From Pristionchus mayeri (taxonomy: Eukaryota > Nematoda > Chromadorea > Rhabditida > Neodiplogasteridae): a DNA stretch of 64,000 nt. The stretch lies in assembly GCA_036245805.1 (NCBI GenBank), contig BTRK01000003.1, forward strand, positions 6,448,001 to 6,512,000. The letters are read 5' to 3'. The notes under the pieces were generated by a model that was not told where the DNA came from, made no database searches, and saw only the letters and a program-made list of their open reading frames with translations. This document shows positions 43,561-57,600 of this stretch, piece by piece; the first letter of the stretch is position 1; each line of letters begins with the position of its first letter. A program made the translations under genes and the position numbers.

Positions 43561-43959
43561 CACAAATCGATGCAAGGTTCACCTCGTTTGGGGTAATGGT
43601 TACAATCAGGATTCTGTACGAACAAAATATTGAGCTATTGATGGCAAAACAACATCTCGAGATGATTTCTCCGAATTCCCGGTTCTCTCCTTGCAGTGCC
43701 CCTATCGACGACCTCTCCCTTTCGCCCGAATCGATCTGCGCACCCACGTGGATGGACAACCATCGACTATTCATGTGCAAGGTGCACGCGGACGCTGCGC
43801 ACTTACCGATCGGTAAGGAGTACGGTAGGGATGCTGAACATATTTGAGGGTACGGTAGTTTCAACAGTCGACAAGATTTTGAGGGGCACGATAGAAAGCG
43901 GGTATAATGCATACGATGAGTAAGGATCGCCGATTTGTAAGAGCGTATCTTGGACGGAG

Positions 43960-44050
43960 CAATCGTCTGACTCTCTTCAGTTTATACGCTCTCTCGCCGG
44001 TCAGAGAGACGAGAGAGCGTGCAAACTGAAGAGAGTCAGATGATTGCTAG
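43960..44050. repeat. Hairpin with CTGACTCTCTTCAGTT arms
   Basis: The 43968-44003 arm is the reverse complement of 44009-44046, with only a few bases in the loop. Looser relatives occur at 47098-47185 and 56885-56978. Confidence 0.75.
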
Positions 44051-44254
44051 CGAAATATTAGCGCGCAGTGCGACCCTTTCAAGTGAGTCGATGTGTTATT
44101 CACCATCATGTATAGGGAGGTGAGGATATTCATAGGTTGGTTTTGTTTGAAAACAATGTTTGTGTCAGTGTTGACCGTGTCACTCAGGATGGATAAGTGG
44201 GCGATGAAACAAGTCTGTGACTGATTAGGGGGTGATATGAACATGTGATTGACT

Positions 44255-47200
44255 TTAGGTTATTTCGTGTCAGATTGTTGAATACCCGTCCTCCTATTAT
44301 ATTTCTAGTAAGTTAATTGTTGCTAATCTCCTACCGATTGCCTATTATCTATCGGATCGACATATAATCTACCGCAATTCCGATTCCGGTAGTATCGATT
44401 TCGAGACGGCTTCTTCCACGGTTTACTGATTTCGATGTAGACATTGATTGCTCCCACACCATCCCTCCTGTTAACTCTTCCTTAATACTGGTTACGGTAT
44501 CGTTGATGTGCTCCTATTTTCAATAAACATTATCGTAAAATCATTTTATCATTGATACAGAAAAAAAATTCGGTTCCGATGATATTCAACAATATAGACT
44601 GAGAAACGGATGAAACTTCAGATTGGGATCTTGGGGAAGAGAATCAACACAAAAACAGCAAGCAAAGTTAGAGTGAAACAAGTAACAAGGGTTGGAGAGG
44701 ATTACGGTAAGCTTACCGTACACTTGAAAGTATCTATGCATGACAAAAAATCGATAACAGATGAAAGCTGTGCGCTGAGGCTTGTACGAGCACCTTGCCA
44801 CACACATAAACAATAACATGCGGACTACTGCAGCCCTGTCGATCGATAAACTTCATTTGTTCACAAAATTAATAAATCGATAGAAACTGGGCTACAGTAT
44901 CCTAAGCGGGAGGTGGGGTCGTGATGGAAGCACACGCAAACAGGCAAAACACGAACGTATCTTGACAGCAGATCGAGAGGGTAACGCGGGTGTGATAATA
45001 ATAGGGCATTTCTATGGTGTTTTCTACTAACGAGTTCTATAACAGACAACAGGCTGGCATGCTTGGAATTCTGGGGATGTAAACAAAGAGTGGAACGGGA
45101 AAAAAACAGAAGATCGTCCGAAAGACGACGGTCGCACTGTATGTACTATATATGTGCAGTTAGGAACGACGGGAGGAGGAAGGGTACGGTATCCTCCTCG
45201 GGGAGTACGGTTGGTCGCTCAGAGACGCGTCGCGGCTGCAGCTGCGCGCTCGCGGCTCTGCCACTCGATCATCTGCCACTGGTCGAGGTAGAACTGCGGA
45301 GGCGCCGGAGTGAGCGGAGGCTCGCCTGGAATCGATTGCGCCATCACTAGGTCATCACATTCATGATTTTTTAAATTCACCAAGGAATATCATCAATATC
45401 GTCGATGAACAACTCCGATGCAATTTATGCCGCCGTTGAAACAGAAACCTTGTTGTAAACATTTTTTATGAACATCCACGTGCCCATTTGTCTCTACCAT
45501 CCTATAACACATTACTGCTGCCAAAAGTCACTTGGAACAATAAATTCCAGTGCCTGGACCGCGCTCTTTCTCTTTTTTTCGTTTCGCTCACAATGGTTGA
45601 TAACGATGCATTCGTGCAAACTGCGCCATCCCTCCCGATGCCTTTCGGCTAACCTTTTCGCTCTGCTCAATTCCAGCATTTGCTGTCAACACACGCCTGG
45701 GAATGGAAGAGGAGAGGGCACAAGGGGTGAGGAGGCAGGAGGGAAGAGAGTGAATAGTAACAAACACATACCCTTCCCTCTATCCCTCTTCCTTCTCTAC
45801 CGGCGACAGCTAGAAAATTAGAAAATCGATAAACGCACTACGAACTAGGTTGCCCGCGCGCGCACTTACTACGACAAACAACTAGGGTTTGCCTAGATAA
45901 AGACATTAGGTCATATATAAGCTCACGACGCCTGATTATGACGCCTTTATTACATCAAAAACGCTATTACGAAATAGTTCTCTAAGCATAAGCCACCTCG
46001 GAACGGAGAGCCCATGGTTTTCCTACTATGATCAAGCATTGTATAATTTTTACGAGACGGCCACGCGATGATCACTGCCACTGCACAGCTCCACCTTGCT
46101 TTAACAAGTTTCTGGTACCACAATTCTCCTGGTTACAAGATGGGAAACCCCTCACCCGCTTCGGGAAATGCCGGCTGGCACAGACTGAGGTAGTAGAGGT
46201 CAAGGGCGGCGTCGGCCGACAGGCCCTTGTTGGCCGGAGCAGCTGCAGCCTGATGATGCTGCTGCTGCGAAGGTCGCGCAGCACGAGAACCTGCAGAGAG
46301 ATAATTGTTATTCAGAAGATGACGCGAGATGTATTCTTCGATTCAGGCTTGATGGACCTTATAGAGATGGTGTTACCGAGAACCCCCTTGCATCTATCGC
46401 CCAACGTTATCATTAGGACAGCGTATTCTCCAAAGAAAAATGATAAAAAATCAAGTAAGATAGTCCGATTAGATTCCGAGCAACAATTGTATTCATTTTA
46501 CCAGATGCCCCAGTTAACCATTATTGGTCTCCCAAAATTACTCAATTTGGAGACAAGCCGTTACCGAAAACAGCCTGCCTCCTCACTTTCTACACCAGGA
46601 TTTTTCCGATTTAACAAAAGTAACAAGCATGTCATGCTTCTCTAATCCCACAGAAACATGTTTTTTTCTTCTTTTTTTTATATTTTGACCTGCAGAATCA
46701 CCGGAATTGCCCATGCCTCCTTCCCGATCGCTTTTCAAGATCACCTGCTACCACAAACCTCCGGGTTACTCAGCCTTCATTTCACAAGAAACTCCGAATT
46801 TCCACGGATACATCAGGAATTCGATGCAACTAAAAATCAATAATCTATTTCGATGACCTACCGGTCCCCGGGGTCATCAGCACGCCGCGCTCCACCGTAG
46901 CCGACATCTTGCGCTTGAGTCCGAGCGAGGAGGCGATCGTCTCTGCAAATTATTGACTATTTTTTTGAAAAAAAATATTCTATACGCGTCAGAACCGAGC
47001 AATGCACAGCTAGGCAAACATTCTGAAAGGATGGCAGTGCTTTTCTCGAGAGAATCGATAATTCTAGCTTCTAACTAGCAGAATATCCAGTATAAGAGCA
47101 ATCATCTGACTCCTCTCTTTGCACGAATCTCATAGGTTAGAGAAAGCGCAAGAGCGTGTAAAATAGAGAGAATCAGATGCTACTCTAGCGATTACTCTAC

Positions 47201-50200
47201 AACAGGGAATCAGGTCGATCGATCCGAGATGCTATCTCGACTATTCGAGAGAGAATATTGAGAAAGGATGAGCGGGTGAGAAAGAAAGAAGCGTAGTGCT
47301 TGTTTCTAAACACAGATCTCCTCCTCCTTCCTATCTCCCAATCTCTCTCCCCCCAGCCTAGGTTTTGCACTCTCTTCAAATCGCGTGTTCTCTCGTCGCC
47401 CTGTCACCGAGATACGCGTCTTTGAAACGTACTCGAAGCGGGAATCAAACACACACAATCGGCCGGCGAAAACAACGTTTTTGTCCTGTCTTGAGGCACG
47501 CGCTGAGCGATGCGAGATTTTCTCGAAAACAATATCAAAACACTCTCTGGCGCTCTCCTCCATTCCCACACTCTCTCGCCCTGTCTAACTAGAGAGGAAG
47601 CACGTGCACCGGAGAGAGGATGTCAAATCATAACAAGGGGCGATGCGATCTATGAAACAGAGCACGAGGAAGCCAACGTCATTTCGCTCCATTAGTGGAC
47701 AGGGCTGCGTTTCGAAATCTGAGAGGATGCGCACTAGTTCAACCACAAAACCGGCAGGACTTACAGAAACGTGTACCATAAAATTGGAAGCGGTATGATG
47801 GACGCTATTCGAAAATCGGGGGCCTTGCTGCTAGCAGTAAAAGGAAGGCAACGGAAGCCAACGCCATTCCTCTTTCCTTCATCTCCAAATATCACCCTTT
47901 ATTAGCTTCTGGAATCACTGGGATATCGGCCTAATATACGAATGCTGATCTCTCTCTCTCTCTCTCTCGCCCTCTCTCTCTCTCTCTCGTCGATCATTCC
48001 GTACAAGAATATGAGAGCCATTGAGAGAGTTAGAGCCAATGTTACGTCGGTGACTCCCTAGGAGACCCTCTATTTCCCATTCCTAGGGAGACAAACATAC
48101 CCACAAGACTCGCGCTTTCTCAATATGACCAACGAAACAAGAGCTAACGTAACACCAAGAAAGAATTCGAGAAAGAGATTATTCATTATTGAATACGACT
48201 CAGAATGAACCGTCTACAAGTTGTCCATCCTAACCATAGTAATAAATTTAATCGGCGAATAACAAAATTTAGGTGCTGAATTTAGACAAAAATTGCAACA
48301 TGTATTACTGTAAGAAAATAAACCATTCCGCGCATTTCTTAAGATTACACATCGTGAACTTCAATAATCGCGAGTGCTAGTGCGATTTGCGCACGGCAGT
48401 GCAAATTGGGACAAACTCTTTCTTTCGTGTTGTGTTGACACCTTTGAAATTTGTTTTACATCGATTTAGTTACTACTTTAAACAATAGCTTAGTAAGTCG
48501 CGTAAATTGCGCGAATGGAAAAAATCGCTAGTCGAAATCGTAAGTGCGACCCGTTGATAAAGCGTTCCGATAATTAACAATTTGGGCCGATTGGAGGCGG
48601 AGCATACTAAACAGAGAATTGCAAAAGCTGAGCATTTGAATCTTGCAATAATTGTATTGTCATCAATATTTTACATTCTAAATATGCTGACCGTAGGATG
48701 AATATCAAAACCAGACCAGCCCAAATCATAGAAAGTTATGACACCCGTGAAAGACGCGCTAGGTGGAAATTAGGCTTTATTTCAACATATCAATTTGAGC
48801 AACCCCTACTCTGACATACTTCCTTGCTCTTTCTCACGCATACATCCATTTGAGGGGATGCTCTAGCAGAAATAGAATAGCGGCATCGAGGTGTTATTCG
48901 AGAACAAGTAAGCTTATTAATTCACAAACACCCAGCCAGGCACAATCAAATTTCTCCCATCCCATCCAAAGTCATAGCACGCGTGAAATACAAGATGAAA
49001 AAGTCAGGATTTCATTAAAATTTGCCCGGTTCTATGATGGAAGAGAGCCGAAAATACCGCTTCTTCATTCTCCACGCCTCCCTTTTCAACCACTTCTCCC
49101 TCACTGCTGCCTGATAGACTCTCTCTCTCTCTTCTCCATACTCTATCACCTGCTTAGCAGCGCTAGATAGTGCACAAAACAGAAAATCCAAAACACCAAA
49201 CAGTTTTCCCCTGCAGCTGAATCAATAGCCACAGCCCTTCGGAGTAAAAAAAAGTGCAAGAGTTGTCTAGAGAGTCGAGTTGGAGAAACGGAGCCACACC
49301 TCTCTCATTTCTAAACATTCTCGCCGCTCCATCGGATGAGAAAGAGTGATAAATGAAGATGAGGAAAACTCTTGCAGTGCGCCGCAAACTACTAATTGCA
49401 AATTTTCTACACAAAAGCCGATCACCAGAATCGCGAACTCAACTGGAGAGAGGCAGTTTGTTGATGGCTTTGGAGGAGGAGGAGAAGGACGTAGAGGAGG
49501 AGGAAGGATAAGAGAGGAGGAGAGGGACGAAGACCGAGCAGAGAGAAGAATCCAGAAAGGCAGACGTAAACACAGTCGGTGAGTGCGCTAGAACCCCCTC
49601 TCCTACTACTCCACTACATTTACAAGCAGCAGCATAGATGGGCACCATTGCAGCTAACTTCAAGACCCCACCGGTTTGGAACCGACACAGCAGGGAAATA
49701 CATTTGTTCATCACGCCCTTCCCGGTTTTTGAGCCTAATCCCCATCAGTATTCATTTCCCAACTTCAACCCCTGCCCACGTATGGTGACTCTCCTCCATG
49801 GATGGCTTGGCAAGAAACAACTCTCTTCATTCTGCTAGCTCTCTCACCTGCCTGAACGGTGAGAGCACGCACAATTAAGGGAGCAATTTCTTGACAAGCC
49901 ATCCCGCTCTCCCACTACTCCATCCACACTTACTTGCATGCTGCCGAAAGAACAGCTTCAGGAATGGGAATAAGAACTATGGAATGATAGCAACATATGA
50001 GGAATGAGGTCAATATTGTTCCCGTCACTTCGCCGTTGCGCCTATGGCATAACGGTCGAAAGAGCACCGAACGTTTAATGCGACATGTGTAGTAGTGGGC
50101 AACAACAATAATTCGAGTTCTTCCACTGCTAGGCGTGAGGAGAGCCAAAAAAATGGTTCACAAAATATGAATCTCCGTGTTCAATACCGCTTGGCTATAC

Positions 50201-51600
50201 TATTATTAAAAATTTAACCAAACTATTAATAAAATAATGAGAAAGGATGCGAATCAGGAAAAATCAGTCATTGACGTCCCATCAGTTCCCCGTTACTGTT
50301 AATGCATAAGTCTCGGGGGAGCGCCGAACGTTCAATACGACGAGTGTCTGAGTAGGCTAAAACAATATTGCGAGTGCTTCCACTGCTTCTGAAGTAACAG
50401 GCATGCAAAAAAGGATAGTGACGGGGGGCGGAGAGAGGGCAAGGACTGAAGGAGGGAAAATCTCGACAAAACAAGAAGGAGAAAACAGTTAATAAATAGC
50501 TTGCTAACTGGGAGAACTCAGCACACAATTGCTCCCATCACTTCGCGGCTTCACCTATGGCTTAACTGTCCAGTGAGCGCCGAATCTTTGGTATATTCGC
50601 GGTCTCCACTACAAAAAGTAATACTGCGAGTGCTTCCACTGATTATTAGGCAATAGGCGTGGGAACAAGGGTAGAGAAGGTTGGACGGAGAGTAAAGGGA
50701 CACGGGCGGAAGAAAGGTCTAAGAATTTTTTAAAAGAATCTTAAGAATGCTTCTTCAGTAGCAGGCGTGAAACAAGGGTATGGAAGGGGGATAGAAGAGA
50801 GGGACAAGGGCGGAAGGAGGAGGGAAGACTCAGAGGGTGTGAGGATGAGAGCATGGCAAGAGTGCACGAATCGATGTAAGAACCACAATGCGCTGTTGTG
50901 TAGGAGAGGAATTTAATTTAGATTATTGTTCCACGCTGAACCTGTCCGTCAAACACCTCGCTTGCCTTCAAAAGATATGACAAAGGAGGAACCCTAAAGC
51001 GCACGGTTGCTCAAAGTGGAGTTCGCAATATGCAGCTACAAGTAAGTAGCCGCAGGTTCGGAGGATAATAAAATTGCGCGAGAATTTTTTACGGAGCGGC
51101 CGCTAATTAAACTTATTGTTGCACGACGCATTCGAACGAGACCAAATAACTAGCTTGCCATATAGAAGCGGAACCTTAAAGCCCAAGGCTGCTCAATATG
51201 GAATGCGCTGTGTACGTACAAGAAAATTGCCACTTGATTGATAACCGATCCAGAGAGTACGAATCGATGCTAGGACGACAATGCGCTGCTTTGCGAAGAG
51301 GAATTTAAGATAGATTATTATCCAAAAAACAAGCTCAGAGGAATCAAGCAGCTGGCTTGCCATCGGGAGCTATGATAGAAGCGGAATCCAAAAGCTAATG
51401 TGTAGTTCACAATTCACGTACAAGAAAATTATCACATGCAAGGACAACGCGGTGTTTTGCGGAGAGGAATTTAATTTAATTTAAGTTATTGTTGCGCAAA
51501 GAAGCCTAGCGTGACCAACACCAAGTCTGTCATCGGGAGATATGGTAGAAGTGGAACCGAAAAGAACAAGGTTAGTTTATGTGGGATGAGAATGAGCAAA
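44255..51600. repeat. Segment C of the duplication (parent copy)
   Basis: Collinear with A and B. It contains the intact terminal exons of the HMG-like gene (45219-45325, 46156-46290, 46862-46942) and the tandem repeats at 50110-51570. A TC-rich microsatellite lies at 47950-47992. Apart from the three exons, 46943-52123 shows no gene. Confidence 0.8.
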
Positions 51601-54600
51601 TCGCTGCAGAAAATCATAATGAGAAAAAATTTGGAAAGTTATTCTTCACTACCCATGTTCTCTCCCTCTGTCTCAGGAAATCCAGGAAGTACCGGCGCGT
51701 GTGCATAGCTTCGAGATGCTATCGAATGGAAATATTTTTTTTTCAATTTTCTACCAACTGGATGCGAACAATTACTGCTCCCATAGATAATCGAAACACA
51801 TAGGCAGTGTGAAACTCAAAACACCGTGTTGATTTCCCCAAACTCTAAGCGTGTTGATTTCCCCAAACTCTAAGCAAGTACGGAGAAAGGGGAAATAGAG
51901 AGCTGAGTTGTTATCAGCGAGCAATCTCTTAACGGGGTCCACAGCGTGACCTAGCCTGTCCGTACAGAGATGGGCGGAGTAATGAACCCACTATCTCCAC
52001 TATTTTCCACATATTGCCCTGCTCGGTCAGGACAATTTAGCGAGTCTGAGATACAGTACATATTAGATATTGTCAACAGCGCGGCAAGACACCAATCGAT
52101 AAATGAAAATAAAGAAAACTCACGTAATGGATCCATTTGTTCCCTCGCGAGAAGAAGCGGCCTCGGCGTCTGGAAAAAAATAACGAATATTAATTAATTT
52201 TAAAAAACGAAATTAATCAATCAATGAAAATACATTTAAAACATCGTTCAGGTGGAGTTTGCATAGCCAGGATATGATCCATTACTGTTGGTCATCATGA
52301 CGAGAGAACATGTGAAACAGGATAGATGTTGACCGACACATCACTTCCTGGTTGCACCTATTCCTTAACCATTGAATGCGCGACTCACGAATAATACGCT
52401 CCTCGCTTGTAAGCGCAAAAAATATACTGGCTCTATGATTACGGAAAATCGGGGCAATTCCAGCGCTGGCATGAGATCGAGCAAAAGTGCGGATTAGAAG
52501 ATGATTACGGTAGCTCACCGGGGGCGTCGCGTGGGCCACTCGTATTATCCGGCTCAGGTCGTCCTCGTTCTCCTTCACCACGTCAGGAGGCGACTGAAGA
52601 TGGCATTGGAAAGAGTTTACAACCGTTTTTATTGTATCCAATCACTGTCGTTATAATATTAATTTTATTTTTTGTGGTCTATAGTGGATTCGCCTCGAAC
52701 ATCACCATACAATCATAGTATGATACCAGAAACGACGCACTTTGCCAGGGCGTTGGTTATATTTTAATAGCAATCTTACTGCACTCAACAGAGCTAACTA
52801 TACTTGTTTTTTATATGTTAAATTGTGCACTCGTGCTCCCCGCCTTATTGCAAACGTCGCGAATATCGCCTTACAGATAAAGTATGAAATCAAAAAGGAC
52901 GGGCCTTCAAGGGAGGAAAAGTTCGGGTCAAATAAACACTAACCATAGGTCAAATAGGTTTCGCCCGACTATTTTTGCCGACATGAAAATTCCCGTTTGC
53001 CGACGTGCTTCTTAACGTATTTTCGAGAAAATAATTCGCTCGCTCCGCTCGCGGATTAATTCATACATTTTTGCCGACGTGGTTTTCCAACTTTTGCCGA
53101 TATCATAATGTGTAAAATCACGAAGTATTTAATCTATGACACTGTTGTATCCTTGTCCCTTGTTGATATCCACATAGACGGGAGAGGACGGATAAACACA
53201 CCGTTTATCCACGAATAAATAAATAGGAGAAAATACTACAACAAAGAGCCGTCAACCAACTAGGGTGAGCGAGCGAGCGAGAACTGACAACTTGGGGCAA
53301 CGCAACAATTGCATAAATACGACTGAGTATAAATACTGCGCGTCAACACCATTTGAATCGCTATTTATGGGAATGCGACCTTAACTACGGTAGGCGCGTT
53401 TGGCGGGGCGCACGAAGTGCGATGGGTCACATACATGCAATCTGTGATAGGAATTATTACTAAAAGGTTATTACTAATTCCTATACAACACTTCCCCTTC
53501 AAGATTGACACTCAGTCGATCTTAAAGGGGGTGCTCCGGGGAATGCCCAGTCACCCATAGTGACAGTGTGGATATTGTAGAGGCCAATAACCAAATCAGA
53601 AATCACTTTGTCCGAAGTTCCACAGAGGACTCTGAGGCTATTTACATACGCGCAAAGTTAATTGATAACGCAGGGACGTGACTGATTATTTTATGTTTCA
53701 CTCGCTTTACTTATGTTTCGCCTCGTTCTCGGGCTAAATTCACTACAGTTTCCCATTAAGAGCGCAGAATTTTCGTGGTGGGACTCCCTCACATTCATTC
53801 CCCGGAGCACTCCTTTAAAATCACTAATCGGGGAAGGAGGTGAGGTGAAGGTATCAAATTTGGTCTGGGATATCATTCTCGGATGATATTTCAATCTTGG
53901 ACGCTCTTCCGTCATTGTGGCGAGCCGTCCTCCTTCACAGTCTCCTTCTTGACGAGACGTTTCTCGTGACTCTTGTTTGACTCCGTGATGAGAGCCGTCT
54001 TCTCATCACCGATCGGTAACCTTGTAGCGATCGAGTCGCTTCTCACTTTAAGAAGGTGCAGCCTTCCGATGAGATCTCTCCCAACGATGACTCGGTCAGT
54101 GCTTGCCACGTACACTTCTGCACGTACACTGATGTAATATTGGATTAGAAATGTATGTCCTACACCATGCCGAGTACGCGACTAAACAAGCGGAACGAAA
54201 AATTAGAAAGCTATTTCCTATAATCTTTTCAGCCGCATATTTTCTTCAAACCCTATAGCCTGACATATGGTGATGATTGAACGCAAGAATTGAAATTAAA
54301 AACACTTTTAAGAGTATAATAATTAAAGTACTAAAAACCGGTTCAGAGATTTAGCGGCTTAGGAGGCCTACTAGCATTGTCGGAACGTTTTAATAGTGCT
54401 ATAACCGTATTCCAGTTCACACATGATCTTTCCATCGATCTCCAGCTGCTGTCCATCGGCACACAATGCCTCACATTCAGGGAATGAACCTTCGAGGGTG
54501 GATCTCCAAACTTCTTCAGAGATGGACGAGATGTTCGAGCCGTTGACCCTGATCACTCTGCATCTCCTTCCGTACTTGTCCTCATCCTCGACGACCTTTC

Positions 54601-57600
54601 CACACTGCTCACTGCAGTTCTCCATAGTGGACGCATCGCGCGACTTTTCGGGCTTGCTCCTCTTTCCAAACTTGTCCTGTTTCTCCATACAGCACACATG
54701 TTCCATTTCGCGAGACCTATCTCGCTTGCACGACGCCTTGCCGCACTTGTTCTTTCTGCTGATGGATGCAGCTCACGTGGTCCATTTCGCAAAACTCTTT
54801 TCGCTTGCACGATTCCTCATCGCACTCGCCCGATGGTGGTTCCATCAGGCTCACGTGTTTCACCTGATTGGGGACTTGCGCTCGACTTCTCGCACTCGCA
54901 CAACGTCTTGTGCTTGTCCAGACTGATGCGGGGGTTTGCGCGTGACTATTCACACTTGCACGACCTCTCATGCTTATCCTGCCCGCTCGCTGAGTTGCTC
55001 TCCTCTGCTCCACCCCTGCTTCTCTCTTTGACGCTTTTCCAGGTACTGTGAGCACGTGGCCTCGATTCCTTTCGAGCCGTGCTCTCCATGGATTCTTCAC
55101 ATTGTGTCTCATCGTGTGTGTGATTATTTAGACAATTGGGCAGCAATTCGCCTCAATTTACTAAATTCAGAGCCGTGAATCCGAGCTTTCGTATCACTCT
55201 ATTCACTCGGTTCGTGACAATTAGCCCCAGCTCACGCCGATTTCAGCTAATTGCCAATCACAAACGACTTTCAGCGAGTTCTTGTGACAATTGACCCCAG
55301 CACCGCCGAGTTCCGCCAATTGTCACTTCGCTTACTCACGATGACGAAATCACCACAGGCTAACCAGGCTACGTCTGGCTAACCGCCCCGACTCCGCCTG
55401 TGTGATTACGCTGAGTCCGCAGTGATCCTGAACGCCAGTGTTGTATTCTTGTCCCTTGTTGATGTCCACGTAGACGGGAGAGGACGGATAAACACACCGT
55501 TTATCCACGAATAAATAAATAGGAGAAAATACTACAACAAAGAGCCGTCAACCAGCTAGGGTGAGCGAGCGAGCGAGAACTGACAACTTGGGGCGACGCA
55601 ACAATTGCATAAATACGACTGAGTATAAATACTGCGCGTCAACACCATTTGAATCGCTATTTATGGGAATGCGACCTTAACTACGGTAGGCGCGTTTGGC
55701 GGGGCGCACGAAGTGCGATGGGTCACATACATGCAATCTGTGATAGGAATTATTACTAAAAGGTTATTACTAATTCCTATACAACAGACACTAACACTTT
55801 TTACGAATTTTCGATCCATTGTAAAAATATTAAAATAACAATTATGTAAAGACAACAAGCTCAATCATTCATTAATTTTCTTTTAGAAAGAAGCGGAATC
55901 ACAATATTAGATTCCCTCACGAACACCAGCTTATATCAACATAGATGAACACGACGCGGCGCGGTGCTAATAATGAATACATCAACAAGAAGGTAAAACG
56001 CTCAGACAGCTATGTCGTGGTCTACAGCGCTTTTCTTAACATTATCTCATAATAAATAGTAATTTATATATTTTTTAATAAAAAAAATTAAATATTAAAA
56101 TTACTTACGTGCGGGGAAATGTTGCCCAGTCGAAGGTTGAGCTCGTGCGCCTGGGCATTGAGAGTAGCTTGCACGACCTTGTCCAGACAGTTCCAGTGAT
56201 TCTGGTACTGCAATGATAAATTCGGGTACGGTAAGAATGGCACCATTGGACAGAGCCTGGTTGGTAACACAATTATGGCACCAAGTGAAAGTGATTTTGG
56301 TACTGCAATTGAGGATACGGTAAGTACCAAAATCACTTGTTCCATTGGAACCAATGGAACAAGTGATGCATAATAATTTAACCATCAATTGAAATCAGCT
56401 ATATTTGTACAGCATTATTCGCGGTTCTAACTACCATCTAAGTGTATGCTAGAATTAATATTATTAAAATTAATTAATAACTAAAACTCACTATTGAGGT
56501 GAGCTGCTCCTGCGTGGCGGTCGGGTATTTCTCGGATATCGTGTTGCGCTCCTGGAAAATATGAAATTATGTTTTTAAAAAAATATGTGCATGATTATGC
56601 GAATTCGAGATGGATGACTTCTGTCAGATGCTGCCCGCCTATGGTCAGATGTGAGTTCACGCAAAACTAAGAGCTTCATTTCGAGCGAACGCAATGAGGT
56701 TGCGCTTTTTGTGCGTCACGTGAGCCCCTCGTGTGCATAGCACACAAAAAGAGGGCACGATAAAGGAGTGGAAAAGCGTCCTTGAAACTCTTCCCAGTCG
56801 CAGTCTACAGTTAAATTTGCATGTAGCTATAGATTGTTTTTCTAAGCATGTCATAAAGACAAGCTGGGGTGATCAGCACCGTGTTATCGTCTTACTCTCT
56901 TCATTTTCCACACTCTCTCACCTTCTCTAACCTGCGAGAATGTGTAAAATAGGAAGAGTTAGATCATTACTCCTAGCACCGGTATCACATTTCATCAGAA
57001 CCGGGCGCGGTTTCCTGTTTTCCTTTCACCGATAACATCAGCGATTGCGCAAATCTGACGCAAGCTGATCAAACGAATGTCGAACATACCGGCGCTGATG
57101 AAAAACGCCCCTTCTATTGTCTTTTCGACTAGCTTGAGTCGAATAATGCAATCTAGCATACATGACCCGATTACGATCATGTAGCAACACAGCCCTTATC
57201 AGGTTCACAATTTCAAAGAAAGCAGGATTGCCAAGATAAAGAAGACCATACCTTTTGATACTACTCTAATCTTCAGATAGCATTATTTCCCAGGAAACAA
57301 GATTACAGGATAATAAGACTTAAGCGCAACCTTAATCAACCTTAGCGCAACTCTAAGCGACCTTAAGGGCTTAAAAAAACAGAACTGCGTACCTTTCTAA
57401 CGAAGAGCATGAATCCAGTGAGCGCCATGCGTCCCTTCTGATTGAACGGCGACACGAGTGGGGGCGAGATGCCTTAAATTTGGGCAATTTGATCCAATTT
57501 TAACAATTTGGTTGTTTCAGATTCGCTGTTTAACGAAGTTTGGAAGCTAAATTCAATCAAAAATTTAGATTTCATCGTACTTTAGAGTACAATTATAAGC

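Larger units (their letters stand above)
53143..55786 (-). mobile_element. LTR retrotransposon, non-autonomous, 5 bp target duplication GACAC
   Basis: Two 348 bp direct repeats (53143-53490 and 55439-55786) start TGTTGTAT and end ATACAACA and differ at only a handful of positions. GACAC flanks both sides (53138-53142 and 55787-55791). Read on the minus strand, TGGCGTTCAGG one base inside the 5' LTR is a primer-binding site candidate, and GAAGGGGAAG next to the 3' LTR is a polypurine tract. The interior (1948 bp including a 289 bp MITE) has no reverse transcriptase or integrase. High LTR similarity implies recent insertion by enzymes supplied from elsewhere. Confidence 0.93.

Noticed and set aside
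46028..46645. 205-residue plus-strand frame in segment C
   Set aside because: It covers the antisense of exon 46290-46156 and its introns. The matching regions of A and B do not keep the frame.
54423..54926. 167-residue plus-strand frame inside the LTR element
   Set aside because: The LTR, PBS and PPT order puts the element on the minus strand. The frame is antisense to the Cys-rich region.
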